Under the pieces are notes generated by a model. That model saw only the letters and a program-made list of their open reading frames with translations. It made no database searches and had not been told where the DNA came from. 64,000 nucleotides of DNA from Uliginosibacterium flavum (GTDB lineage: Bacteria; Pseudomonadota; Gammaproteobacteria; Burkholderiales; Rhodocyclaceae), in assembly GCF_040566545.1 (NCBI RefSeq), contig NZ_JBEWZI010000022.1:1-64000 (forward strand), given 5' to 3'. Below are positions 49,015-60,000 of this stretch, one piece after another; the first letter of the stretch is position 1; each line of letters begins with the position of its first letter. The position numbers and the translations under genes were made by a program.

Positions 49015-50283
49015 TCAGCGCTTGATCGCCCGATAGCCAATATCCCGGCGGTATTGCACGCCGTCAAAATGAATCTGGCTGGCCAGTTCATAGGCGCGAC
49101 TCTGCGCTTCCTTGACTGAATCGCCGAGCGCGGTGACGCACAGCACGCGGCCGCCATTGCTGACGACTTTGCCCTCGCGCATGCTGGTAGCCGCATGGAA
49201 GACATGGGCGTCTTCCATCTTGACGTCCAGCCCGCTGATGATGTCGCCCTTGCGCGGCTCGTCGGGATAGCCGTGCGCCGCCAGCACCACACCGAGCGCG
49301 GCGCGCCGGTCCCAATCGGCCTCGACGGTATCGAGCTTGCCGTGAATGGCGGCTTCGACCAGATCGACCAGATCGGTCTTCAGACGCATCATCACCGGCT
49401 GAGTTTCGGGATCGCCGAAACGGCAATTGAATTCGACCACGCGCGGATGACCGGCTGCGTCGATCATCAGGCCGGCATACAGGAAGCCGGTATAAGGCGT
49501 GCCTTCGGCGTTCATGCCGTCGAGCACCGGCTTGATCACTTCGCGCATGGCGCGCGCATGCACGGCGGGCGTAACCACCGGTGCGGGCGAGTAGGCGCCC
49601 ATGCCGCCGGTATTCGGGCCCTGATCGGCGTCGAGCAGGCGTTTGTGATCCTGACTGGTGGCCATGGCCAAAGCGTGGCGGCCATCGCACATGACGATGA
49701 AGCTGGCCTCTTCGCCGGTCATGAATTCTTCGATGACCACGCGCGCACCGGCGTCGCCCATCTTGTTGTCGAGCAGCATCATGTCGACGGCGGCATGCGC
49801 CTCTTCGAGTGACATGGCGACAACAACGCCCTTGCCGGCGGCCAAGCCGTCAGCCTTGATGACGATGGGCGCGCCTTCGGCATCGACGTAGGCGTGCGCG
49901 GCGGCGGCATCCGCAAAGGTCTGATACTTGGCAGTGGGAATGCCGTGGCGCTGCATGAAGGCCTTGGCGAAATCCTTGGATGATTCGAGCTGGGCGCAGG
50001 CCTTGCTCGGCCCGAAGATCGGCAAGCCGGCAGCGCGGAAGGCATCCACAACGCCTGCGGCCAAGGGGCCTTCAGGGCCGACCACGGTCAACGCGATGCC
50101 TTCGTGTTTGACGAAGGCAATCCATTCGGCAATGTTGTTGGCCGGCACGTTTTCCAGTGCAGGCTCCAGCGCCGTACCGGCATTTCCCGGCGCAACATAG
50201 ACTTTTTGCAGACGAGGCGACTGCGCCAGCTTCCAGGCAAGTGCGTGTTCGCGACCACCGGAGCCAATAACGAGAATTTTCAT
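49015..50283 (-). CDS. purD: Phosphoribosylamine-glycine ligase
   Basis: The 422-residue ATP-grasp enzyme is the second step of purine synthesis (phosphoribosylamine to glycinamide ribonucleotide). Marks are MKILVIGSGGREHALAWKLAQS, GPEGPLAAGVVDAF, IVIKADGLAAGKGVVVA and VVEFNCRFGDPETQ. It is last in the operon and directly followed by the terminator. Confidence 0.97.
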   Translation of the reverse strand: MKILVIGSGGREHALAWKLAQSPRLQKVYVAPGNAGTALEPALENVPANNIAEWIAFVKHEGIALTVVGPEGPLAAGVVDAFRAAGLPIFGPSKACAQLESSKDFAKAFMQRHGIPTAKYQTFADAAAAHAYVDAEGAPIVIKADGLAAGKGVVVAMSLEEAHAAVDMMLLDNKMGDAGARVVIEEFMTGEEASFIVMCDGRHALAMATSQDHKRLLDADQGPNTGGMGAYSPAPVVTPAVHARAMREVIKPVLDGMNAEGTPYTGFLYAGLMIDAAGHPRVVEFNCRFGDPETQPVMMRLKTDLVDLVEAAIHGKLDTVEADWDRRAALGVVLAAHGYPDEPRKGDIISGLDVKMEDAHVFHAATSMREGKVVSNGGRVLCVTALGDSVKEAQSRAYELASQIHFDGVQYRRDIGYRAIKR

Positions 50284-50295
50284 GCTGGGTGACCT

Positions 50296-50868
50296 TTACT
50301 TCAGTTCGTACTTGAGCCAGAAAAACAAGATGTTGCCGGTGCCCTTCTTGAACCCGGGTACGTAAGCGGCTTCAATCTTTACATTATCGTAGCCCGCAGC
50401 CAGTGTTGGCAGGATGACCGGGAAAGGAAAGCGCCCAAAATAGTCTTCGCGTGTCATCAAGCCAAGGGTATAGCCAAGGCCGTAATTGAAGCCCTCGCGC
50501 TTGCCGTATTGCCAGCTGTAGCCATAACCCGCCATCGCAGACCATTTGTCGTTGGAATCAATGAACTCCATCGCGTACAGGCCGCTGCGATTACCCTTCA
50601 CATCGTAGTAGCCCTTCCCTACGCCAAAGGCCGGCCATGCGGTGTTGTTGTACTTCTCACGCTGGCCGGAATTGTAGGAAAAGGGCAGATGCCAGGCATA
50701 CACGGGTTCATAAAAATCCCACCTCCCCTGCTCGGAAATGGTGCTTACCTCGGCGCTGGCGGCGTTCCACTGCCGGGCGACCCAGCCCGGCTCGTCCGCG
50801 CTGGCGTTGAAGGAGAGCAAGCCGAGTACGGCACTGCACAGGATCGGAAATACTGAACGGAGTGACAT
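50296..50868 (-). CDS. pagP: Lipid A palmitoyltransferase PagP-like outer-membrane enzyme
   Basis: The protein has 190 residues. A signal peptide to about residue 24 (PILCSAVLGLLSFNASA) precedes the eight-stranded barrel. Signature blocks match PagP: YEPVYAWHLPFSYNSGQREKY (H60), GLYAMEFIDSNDKWSAMAGYG (D104, S105), and terminal GNILFFWLKYELK-like strand. These align with the catalytic His33, Asp76 and Ser77 of E. coli. PagP moves palmitate to lipid A at the cell surface. It lies between purH and purD with gaps of 10 and 12 bases, an unexpected place. Confidence 0.87.
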   Translation of the reverse strand: MSLRSVFPILCSAVLGLLSFNASADEPGWVARQWNAASAEVSTISEQGRWDFYEPVYAWHLPFSYNSGQREKYNNTAWPAFGVGKGYYDVKGNRSGLYAMEFIDSNDKWSAMAGYGYSWQYGKREGFNYGLGYTLGLMTREDYFGRFPFPVILPTLAAGYDNVKIEAAYVPGFKKGTGNILFFWLKYELK

Positions 50869-50878
50869 CAGAGCGTTC

Positions 50879-52474
50879 TCAGTGGCGGAAGTGACGGAAA
50901 CCGGTGACGACCATGGCGACGTTCTGTTCGTCGGCCGCCGCAATGACTTCAGCATCGCGCATGGAGCCACCGGGCTGGATGACGGCGGTGGCGCCGGCTT
51001 GCGCCAGCACATCCAGACCATCGCGGAAGGGGAAGAAAGCATCCGAGGCCACGACACAGCCATGAATAACCAGCCCGGCGTTCTCGGCCTTGATCTTGGC
51101 GATCTTGGCGGAATCGACGCGGCTCATCTGGCCGGCGCCAACGCCGACGGTCATGCCGTCCTTGCAGTACACGATGGCATTTGATTTCACATACTTGGCC
51201 ACGCGCCAGGCGAAGAGCAGATCCGACATTTCCTTGTCGGTCGGCGTACGCTTGGTAACCACCTTGATGTCGGTGGCAGTCAGCACGGCGTCATCGTAGG
51301 TCTGCACCAGCAGGCCGCCTGCAACGCGCTTGTAGTCGGTCTGGCTGATCTTGCCGAGCGGGCAGGTCAGCACGCGTACATTCTTCTTCGCAGCCAGCAG
51401 TTCGAGGGCTTCAGCAGTGTAGGACGGGGCAATACAGACTTCCATGAACTGGCCGGACACGGCTTGCGCGGTGGCAGCGTCCACTTCGGCATTGAAGGCA
51501 ATGATGCCGCCGAAGGCCGAGGTCGGGTCGGTGGAGAAAGCCTTGCGATAGGCTTCTTCAGGCGTCGCTCCGAGGGCCACGCCACAGGGGTTGGCGTGCT
51601 TGACGATAACGCAGGCCACGGCTGCGGTGTCGAAGGCCTTGACGCATTCCCAAGCCGCATCGGAATCGGCGATGTTGTTGTAGGACAGTTCCTTGCCCTG
51701 CAGCTGGGTGTAGCTACCGATGCCGCCGGCCGGGGTCGACAAGTCGCGGTAGAAGGCGGCGGTCTGGTGCGGATTTTCGCCGTAGCGCAGATCCTGCACC
51801 TTGTCGAAAGCCAGTTGCAGCTTGGCCGGGTATTCGGCGCGCTCGGGGGCGGCGGCTTCGTCCAGCTTGTCGGCATTCACGGAAGTGAGCCAGTTGGCGA
51901 TCATCGAATCGTAACGCGCGGTGTGGGTGAAGGCTTTGCGCGCCAACTCGAAACGGGTTTTGTAGCTGAGGGCGCAGGCATTGGCTTTCAGCTCTTCGAG
52001 GATCGCGGTGTAATCCGCCGGCTCGGTCACGATGCCGACGCCGCCACATTCGTTGCCATGGTTCTTGGCGGCGGCGCGGACCATGGTCGGCCCGCCGATG
52101 TCGATATTTTCGATGGCGTCCGCCAGGGTACAGCCGGCTTTGGCGACGGTGGCCTGGAAGGGGTAGAGATTCACCACCACCAGATCGATGCGCGGGATGT
52201 TGTGCGCGTCGATGGTGTCGAGATGTTCCTTCAGATCACGCCGGGCGAGGATGCCGCCGTGCACTTTCGGGTGCAGGGTCTTGACGCGACCATCGAGCAT
52301 TTCGGGGAAGCCGGTGTAGTCACCCACGTCGGTCACATCCAGACCTGCATCGCGCAGGGATTTGGCGGTACCGCCGGTGGACAGGAGTTCGACACCAAGC
52401 GCAGCAAGCTGGCGGGCAAATTCGACGACGCCGGTTTTATCGGAAACACTCAGAAGGGCTTGGGTAACTTTCAT
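50879..52474 (-). CDS. purH: Bifunctional AICAR transformylase/IMP cyclohydrolase
   Basis: The 531-residue protein makes the last two steps to IMP. The N-terminal IMP cyclohydrolase domain has LLSVSDKTGVVEFARQL, LLSTGGTAKSLRDAG and RVKTLHPKVHGGILARR. The C-terminal AICAR transformylase domain has KHANPCGVALG and CVVASDAFFPFRDGL with QPGGSMRD. ATG 52474 is supported by the family N-terminus; the upstream frame is open but meaningless. Follows fis after 52 bases. Confidence 0.97.
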   Translation of the reverse strand: MKVTQALLSVSDKTGVVEFARQLAALGVELLSTGGTAKSLRDAGLDVTDVGDYTGFPEMLDGRVKTLHPKVHGGILARRDLKEHLDTIDAHNIPRIDLVVVNLYPFQATVAKAGCTLADAIENIDIGGPTMVRAAAKNHGNECGGVGIVTEPADYTAILEELKANACALSYKTRFELARKAFTHTARYDSMIANWLTSVNADKLDEAAAPERAEYPAKLQLAFDKVQDLRYGENPHQTAAFYRDLSTPAGGIGSYTQLQGKELSYNNIADSDAAWECVKAFDTAAVACVIVKHANPCGVALGATPEEAYRKAFSTDPTSAFGGIIAFNAEVDAATAQAVSGQFMEVCIAPSYTAEALELLAAKKNVRVLTCPLGKISQTDYKRVAGGLLVQTYDDAVLTATDIKVVTKRTPTDKEMSDLLFAWRVAKYVKSNAIVYCKDGMTVGVGAGQMSRVDSAKIAKIKAENAGLVIHGCVVASDAFFPFRDGLDVLAQAGATAVIQPGGSMRDAEVIAAADEQNVAMVVTGFRHFRH

Positions 52475-52526
52475 GATCTGACCTGAAATGTGAGGGAGTT
52501 TGTTGGTGTTTGTGTTGGCGGGCGGA

Positions 52527-52763
52527 TTACAGCAATCCGTGGTCCAGAAGCTTACGACGCAGGGTATTACGGGTGATGCCGAGCATGGCGGCGGCAGCGG
52601 TCTGGTTGCCGCCAACGCGGGTCATGATCGATTCGAGCAGGGGACGCTCCACCTGACGAATCACCATGTCATAGATATCGCCCGGCGCCTCGCCATCCAG
52701 ATCGGCGAAATAACGGTCCAGCGAGTGCGTAACGCACACGGCAATGTCGTTTTTTTTGTTCAT
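52527..52763 (-). CDS. fis: Fis-family nucleoid protein
   Basis: The 78-residue protein ends in the Fis helix-turn-helix: VERPLLESIMTRVGGNQTAAAAMLGITRNTLRRKLLDHGLL (key block GNQTAAAAMLGITRNTLR). Fis bends DNA and shapes transcription of rRNA and other genes. It is shorter than E. coli Fis (98 aa) at the N-terminus, as usual in betaproteobacteria. Start overlaps dusB stop by four bases, the classic dusB-fis coupling. Confidence 0.95.
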   Translation of the reverse strand: MNKKNDIAVCVTHSLDRYFADLDGEAPGDIYDMVIRQVERPLLESIMTRVGGNQTAAAAMLGITRNTLRRKLLDHGLL

Positions 52764-53797
52764 GCGGCAAGAGCTTCCGTCTCAGACTGATTGTTGTTGT
52801 CGTACTGCAGGCGTGATGACTGGGCGGCCTGCTCACCAAAAAACTGGTCGATAGCAGCGAATTGCTCTTCGGCGCTGGCCAGCAGATTCATGTGCTGGCG
52901 GAAGACGTGCGAGCCAACGAGCCCCTTTGTGTACCAGGCGATGTGCTTGCGCGCCACGCGTACACCGGCCTCGATACCGTAAAAGTCGTGCAGATCAAGC
53001 AGATGCTCGCGACACACGCGATGAATCTCGGCAACCTCGGGGGGCGGCAGCAACTCGCCCGTTGCCAGGTAATGTGCGATCTCGCGGAAAATCCACGGCC
53101 GGCCTTGCGCGGCCCGGCCGATCATCACGCCATCGGCGCCGGTGTAATCGAGCACGTATTTGGCCTTCTGCGGCGAGTCAATATCGCCATTGGCGATTAC
53201 CGGAATCCCGCGTTGCGATTTCACCGTGGCAATCGTGTCGTACTCCGCTGCGCCCATATACAGATCGGCACGCGTACGGCCGTGAATGGCGATCAGCTGA
53301 ATCCCGGATTCTTCAGCAATACGTGCAATCGTGGCGGCGTTGCGATGCTCGCGATCCCAGCCAGTGCGAAACTTCAGCGTCACCGGTAGTTCCGGTACGG
53401 CAGCAACGACGCTCTCGAGAATCCGGGCGACCAGCAATTCATCGCGCATCAGGGCCGAGCCGGCAGCCACATTGCACACCTTCTTGGCCGGGCAACCCAT
53501 ATTGATGTCGATGATCTGCGCGCCGTTTTCGGCGTTGTGACGGGCGGCCTGCGCCATCATCAGCGGATCGGCCCCGGCGATCTGCACCGAGATCGGTCCC
53601 GGCTCGCCCGCGTGGTTGGCGCGCCGTTTGGTTTTGGTGCTGCCATAAAGCAGGGAATTCGAGGTCACCATTTCCGACACAGCCAGCCCTGCGCCCAGTT
53701 TCCGGCACAGCTGACGGAATGGACGATCTGTCACCCCCGCCATGGGCGCAACAAACAACTTATTTTTCAGGCGGATACCGGCGAATTCCATGGGCAA
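52760..53797 (-). CDS. dusB: tRNA-dihydrouridine synthase B
   Basis: The 345-residue FMN-dependent enzyme reduces uridines in the D-loop of tRNA. LFVAPMAGVTDRPFRQLCRK, INMGCPAKKVCNVAAGSAL (catalytic Cys) and FRTGWDREHRNA are DusB hallmarks. IHGRTRADLYMGAAEYD is the FMN phosphate block. The start could also be the ATG two codons later. It is the first gene of the dusB-fis-purH-pagP-purD operon. Confidence 0.96.
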   Translation of the reverse strand: MPMEFAGIRLKNKLFVAPMAGVTDRPFRQLCRKLGAGLAVSEMVTSNSLLYGSTKTKRRANHAGEPGPISVQIAGADPLMMAQAARHNAENGAQIIDINMGCPAKKVCNVAAGSALMRDELLVARILESVVAAVPELPVTLKFRTGWDREHRNAATIARIAEESGIQLIAIHGRTRADLYMGAAEYDTIATVKSQRGIPVIANGDIDSPQKAKYVLDYTGADGVMIGRAAQGRPWIFREIAHYLATGELLPPPEVAEIHRVCREHLLDLHDFYGIEAGVRVARKHIAWYTKGLVGSHVFRQHMNLLASAEEQFAAIDQFFGEQAAQSSRLQYDNNNQSETEALAA

Positions 53798-53917
53798 GCA
53801 GCGGCAAAAAGAGAGCGAGGCGAAGGGCGGAATTCTAGCCGATCAAGGCCTGCAAGTGCTTACTTTTTGCGCAATGAAATCGGGTGGAATGTGTCAGATT
53901 TGGCAATCTTGAAGGCA

Positions 53918-54011
53918 TGCCTGAAGATCCGCGCGGAGCGGATCTGTACAGCCATACAGGCTGAAGAACAAGGCGGAGTGAGGCTGAGCAGGCGGCCCGC
54001 TTGCGCGGGCC
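53918..54011. repeat. BIME-like palindrome plus GC-rich hairpin
   Basis: GAAGATCCGC (53923-53932) pairs with GCGGATCTG.. (53938-53946). A perfect GGCCCGC/GCGGGCC hairpin (53994-54011, loop TTGC) follows next to the chpA stop and could end that transcript, although no T-run follows on the minus strand. Confidence 0.6.
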
Positions 54012-54020
54012 AGCCCTGCA

Positions 54021-57000
54021 TCAGTTGCGCTGGGCGGCGATAAAGCTGGTAATCAGTTCGAGCAATTGCTCTTCCTGATAAGGCTTGCCCAGGTAGTTAT
54101 TCACGCCGATTTCCATCGCATAGTTGCGGTGTTTGTCGGCCATGCGCGAGGTGATCATGATGATCGGGATGTCCTTCAGACGGGCATCGGCACGCACGTT
54201 GCGGGCAAGATCGAAACCATCCATGCGAGGCATTTCGATATCCAGCAGCATGACATCAGGCTTGTAATCGACGAGTTTTTCCAACGCGTCAACACCGTCC
54301 TTGGCCGTCACGACGAGGAAGCCCTCGCGCTCGAGCATGCGACTGGTGATCTTGCGCACGGTCAGCGAATCATCCACCACCATGATCGACGGAATCCGCG
54401 TTTCGACAGGCGGGGTGTAACCCTCCTCGGCCATCTCGGCAGCTTCGCCAAGTACGGCGGCAGGCACGCTCTGACGCGCAGCCAGCGCCACCGGATTCAG
54501 AATCAGCGAGATTTCGCCATCCGCCAGCACCGTTGCGCCGCTGTAACCTTGCAGACGTACAAACTGTGGGCCAGCATTCTTGACCACGATTTCCTGATTA
54601 CCACGCAGTTCGTCGATATGCACGGCCAAGGTCTGACTACCGGCACGCAGGAGCAGGACCCAGTGATAGCGACCCGGCACCGGTTGCGCATGCACGTGGC
54701 CCAGCAAACGCGGCAAGTAGGCGAAGGGATACTGGGTATCCTTCCACTCGACAAAGCCCTTGTTGCGAATTTCCTGCAGCGCCGGCTCTTTGAGTTCCAG
54801 CGCCTGCTCGACCATGTTCGAGGGAATCGCGTAGGTGCGCGCATCACAACGCACCAGCAAGGCCTGCGTTACCGCCAGAGTCAGCGGCAGGTGAATCAGG
54901 AAGCGTGAGCCCTTGCCGGCATCCGAGAAGATGTCGATGCGACCACCCACGGACATGGTTTCGTTCTTCACCACGTCCATACCGACTCCGCGCCCGGCAA
55001 TCCCGGAAACGGATTCGGCGGTGGAGAAGCCTGGTTCGAAAATCAGCTGGGTCAGACGTCCATCGTTGGGCACTTCATCCGGCCCGACCAGTCCGGCTTC
55101 GCGGCCCCGCGCCAGAATCCGCTTATAGTCCAGACCATGACCGTCATCGGCCAGTTCCAGCGCGATTTCATTGGACAGCTGGGTCAGCTTGAGCGTGATC
55201 TGGCCGACTTCGGCCTTGCCTGCAGCGGCGCGCACTTCCGGCATCTCGATGCCGTGAGCAATCGCGTTGCGCAACAAATGCTCGATCGGCGCGGTCATGC
55301 GATCCAGCACACCCCGGTCGATTTCAATCGCACCGCCGACGATATCCAGATTGGCGCGCTTGCCCAGCTCCTTGGTGGTCTGACGAACCACGCGATAGAG
55401 TCGATCCGCGAGTTCCTCGAAAGGCACCATGCGCACGCCCATCAGCGCCTGCTGCAGATCGCGCGAGAGGCGGCCCTGCGCGTGCAAAGCAGAGTCGGCC
55501 GCATCGAGATTGCGCAACAAGTTTTGCTGAATGGTGGTGACGTCACCGACCGACTCGGCCATCATCCGCGTTAATTCCTGCAGGCGGGTGAAGCGGTCGA
55601 ATTCGAGTGGATCAAAATTATCGTGGGCGGATTCTGCTGCTGCGATACGCGACTGCATCTGCGATTCGGCCTGGATTTCCACTTCACGCAACTGATTGCG
55701 CAGACGAATCACGTTCTCGGTCAGATCCAGCAGCGAACGCCGCAACACGCGCATTTCACCTTCGATCCGGGTCCGTGCAATCGAGACTTCACCCGCTTCA
55801 TTCACGAAGCGGTCAATCATCTCGGCCCGTACCCGCAGCGGAGCGCGTTGCTGGGTTTGTGTCGACTCGAGCTCGTCAAACATCGTAGTTTGGGCAACCG
55901 GTGCCGCAATGGCCTTGGCGGACTCCACTACAACGACGGCATCGACATCGCCTTCTGACGTCTGAACGCTCGCCACCACCGGAGCCGGCGGATTCTTCAA
56001 CGCCAGAATCAAGCCACCGATGTGGTCCAGACCACTTTCAAGGTCATCCACCAGCGCCGCGCCGGAATGCTGGGCACGCGCCGAGGTTTCAAGGTGCGTC
56101 TCAAGATTGTGAACATACTGGCCAAGGCGCATGGCGCCGGCCATCCGCGCACTGCCTTTTAGCGTGTGCAGGCTACGTGCCAGGGACAATTGCGGGGCGG
56201 TGTCAGCCGGATCATCACGCATGTCGCGCAATGCCGTACCGATATCCAGCACCAGCTCATCCGCCTCTTCAAAGAAGATCGGCAGCAACTGCTCATCCAG
56301 ATCATCCTGCGGACCGATATCCGCTTCCAGCGGTTGCGGTGCATCAGGTACCGGCGGGCTGATCTGCTCAGCAGCCACAGCCGCAGCCGTCGCGGCGGCG
56401 ACCAAACTGACACTCTCGTCGACAAACGCGGCAGGGGGCGCCTGCTCCACCACCAAGCTGGCGTGGTTAAAGTCGGGATGCAAACCCTCGAGCTGAACAA
56501 TCAGCTCCGGTGCCGCGGCCGGCATGACGTAATGCACGACTTCGGCGAGCATGCCATCCAGCATCAACACGGCGGTTCCGAACACATCAATTTGCGCCGC
56601 AGCGGGCGGCACTTCGGTGTCGGTGAAGCGGTGCAAAGCGTGTTCAAGCGCCTTGCCCAAGGCATAGGCGGGTTCGATCCGCGCTGTACCGGAAATGCCC
56701 GCCAGCGTGTGTGCGGCGCGAATCGCGTCGATAGTCGGCACGCGTAGCGGGTGGTTTTCCAGACGGGTATGCTCATCGAGCAATTTGTCGAGCAGTTGCC
56801 GGGATTCAGCAATGTACAAATCGTAAAGGCCGCGCGACAAAGTCTGATCGCCGATCGTGACTTCGCTGTCCGTGGCCGTCCACTCAGCCTCGCTTACCGG
56901 CGTTTCAACGGGTGACGGATTAAAGGCGTTCAGATTGATGACCGGCAAGTCGATTTCGCCGTCTTCATCATCAATCGCCACCTCCTGCATGCCATCAATA

Positions 57001-60000
57001 TCTTCCTTACGACTCAACGCAGAGAAAGGCCCGGTCTCGTTCTCGACAGCGAATGTCTGAAGAGGCGCGTCCAGCATGGGTTCCAGAGCGGTCTCAGTGA
57101 AGATCCGCTCTGACTGCGGCTCTTCAGGCAGCTCGAATTCCGGAACTGGTTCTGTTTCCAGCACAGGCTCCAAAGCCGGCGTCTCGAACTCCTCGGCCAG
57201 CGTCGGCACTTCGTCGTCGGGCAGAGCGTCAATCACCGGAATCTCTGCCAGATCGGCAGTGGGCGCTTCTTCAGCCAGCAAGGGCAGTTCGGCCTCGATC
57301 TCATCAATCAGGGGCTCATCGAGCAGGATCGCAGGCGCCTCGACCAGTTCCGGCGAATCGCTCATGCTGCCACCGACAAAATCGGTGGCGCTCAGATCCA
57401 TCTCGAAATCTTCGGGGCTGTCGCCATTCATCATGGCTTCCAGCTGGATGCTGATCATTGAGCTGGTCAAATCCAGCTCGGCAACATTCGCCACGACTGG
57501 CGCAACAGCTGGCGCGTCGCCAAGGTCGTCGTCATCATCGCCAAAATCAAAGTCCAGCAGCGGCGCCGCCTCCAGCGCAATCTCTGGCTCGGGAGCGGAT
57601 TCAACCACCAATGCGGGTTCGGGTTCGGCTTGAGGTTCATCTGCCAACTCGAAATCATCCAGTTCCAGATCCATTTCGAGCGGCAGATTGAGCACGGGCT
57701 GAACGCTCGCACCAACCTGCGGCAATTCAAAGCGCGCAGCCTGCGATTCTGCTTCTACTTCGGCAGCCTGCTCGCCAAATTCCGAACTGAATGCGCGCAG
57801 CGCGTCGCCTTCGAAATCAGTAACCGCCAGATCAATCTCGGTGTGGATGTGCTCACCTGAAGACAAGGCCGCCAAATCCAGCTCCATCAAGGTGCTGGTC
57901 AGGTCCAGTTCAGAGCCTGCCGCGCTGATCGGCAGCATCGCCTCCTGAATGGCGTCCGTAAAAACAGGTTCGATTACCGCTGACTCAAGTTCTGAATCCA
58001 CTACCGCAGAGCTTGCTGGCGCATACATTTCGTCAGCCGGGCTGTCGAGCGCGCTCAGCAATTGCTGAGCCTGTTCAATCAATGCACTGGCATCACGCCA
58101 CACCCCGCCACCCGCTTCAAGCTGGTCCACCCACGCAGAAAAGACTTCGTAGGAATGATCCAGCAACGAAATCAGGCTGGCATCGACGTCTTTTTCGAGC
58201 TGCAGCCAGCGATTCATCGCCATTTCGATGTGCCGGCCGGCTTCCGAAAAGTCGTTCAGGCCGACCATGCGGCTACTGCCCTTGAGCGTGTGGAACTGGC
58301 GCCGGACCGTCGTCAGGGATTCAAAGTCATGCGGCTCGGCGATCACCTTGCTGCGGTGTTCGGCAATGGTGGCGAGAACTTCGTGCGCCTCTTCGAGGAA
58401 GATTGCCAGCAATTCGGCATCCAGCTCCTCGTTGCTCACTTCCATCAGGCGCGAGGTATCTTCCGAACGCTGCGGCGTCACCGCTGGCGCAACGCTGGCA
58501 AAGGTTTCTGCCAGGGTTTCCTGTGTGGCTTCGCCAGACTTCAGGCTGGCCAAGGCGCTCCTGGCTTTCTGCTCAAGACCAGTGTCAGCCACCAGTTGGG
58601 CATCTTCACGAATCGCCTCCAGACTGCTGACCAACTGATCGCGCAGGAACTGATCTTCGGGCGCATCCTTGAGCGCCTCGACGAGATTGTGGGTTTCGCG
58701 CGTTTCGCGCTGCAGTTGAGCCTCAACGGTATCACTGGCGGCCGCGACGATCTCTTCGTCGATACGAATACTCGACGGGTTGAGGAAATCATCTAGACGT
58801 GCGGCCCCCGTTTTTAGTGCATCGACGTAGAAGCCCAGCGCAGAAAGCTGCTGCGCAACTTCGTCAAGCGCTTCCTGACCCGGCGGTTCCGGCTGCTCGG
58901 CAAAGCGGGCAATCGCGGCGGCGTTATCACGCACCAGCGTCACGGCGCGAGGCTCGCCCAGCACCGCAAAAGCACCTTCAATCTGTTTGAGCGGACCGGC
59001 TAGGCTAGGTAGCGCATCGCGCTGTGCCGGGTTGCGGAAAAAGCTGTCCAGGGTCTGCTCGATCTGTCCCAGATTGGTCAGAATCTCGCGTGCCAACTGG
59101 TTGAAGAAGAGACGTTCCTGGGCGCGGCGCGAAGCTTCGCCAAAGGGCGCCAGATCAAGCTCCGGCACCACGTCGCCACGACAGCGCGCCGACAGCTGGA
59201 AGCACAGCAAATCAACCTGCTTGCGCAGCAAGGCCGGATCGGCATTCGGCGACTCATTGGCCTGCTCGATCACGAGCAAAGCCGTGGCAATCTCCATCGA
59301 CAGATCATCGTTCAGGCGCAAAGGATCGCTGCGCAACCACACGATGGTTTCCGCCAAAGCCAGCAGCAGGCGATCCACCTGCGGCAAACGCATCGGCTCG
59401 ATGCGCTGTGCCAGTTCGATCAGTTGTTCCTGAAATTGCGGCAGTGCCACGGCCGCACCGGCACAGAAACGATTCCATGAGTCCTTGGCCTGCTCCAGCG
59501 CCTCACGCACGCGCAGCACGAAAGGCTGACGCAAAGTGTCGGAAAGCTCGACATCCGGCGACGGCAGGATGCGATCAAGGCCATAGGTGCTGCGCACGGA
59601 CTGGGCGTGCTTGGAGTCAATCCGGGAGGTTGCGACAAAGTACAGCACGTCGCGCACCAGCCGATCCGCCACCACCTGCGAACCTTCGAGCAAACGCTTC
59701 ATCTGGGTGTCGATGCGCCGGCACAAAAGCTGGGCAGGCTTGTCCACCGGAATGGCCTGAGCCGTCAAACCCTCGAAAAATGCAATCGCGGCCCACCAGA
59801 AAGAGCGCGTGGCCGGCAAGGCCTGAATCTGCTCGATGCGCTCAACGGCACTGAGCATTTCCTGCGGACCTGCAGTCTCCTGCGGCTTGCGCAGCCAATT
59901 CAGCAGGCCTTTTTCAAAGCGGCCACGCAGCACGCGCAGCTCGTGTGCTGCGCGCTCGGGAGCGATGGCGTCATTGCTGGCCAACTGCGGACGCAGACTC

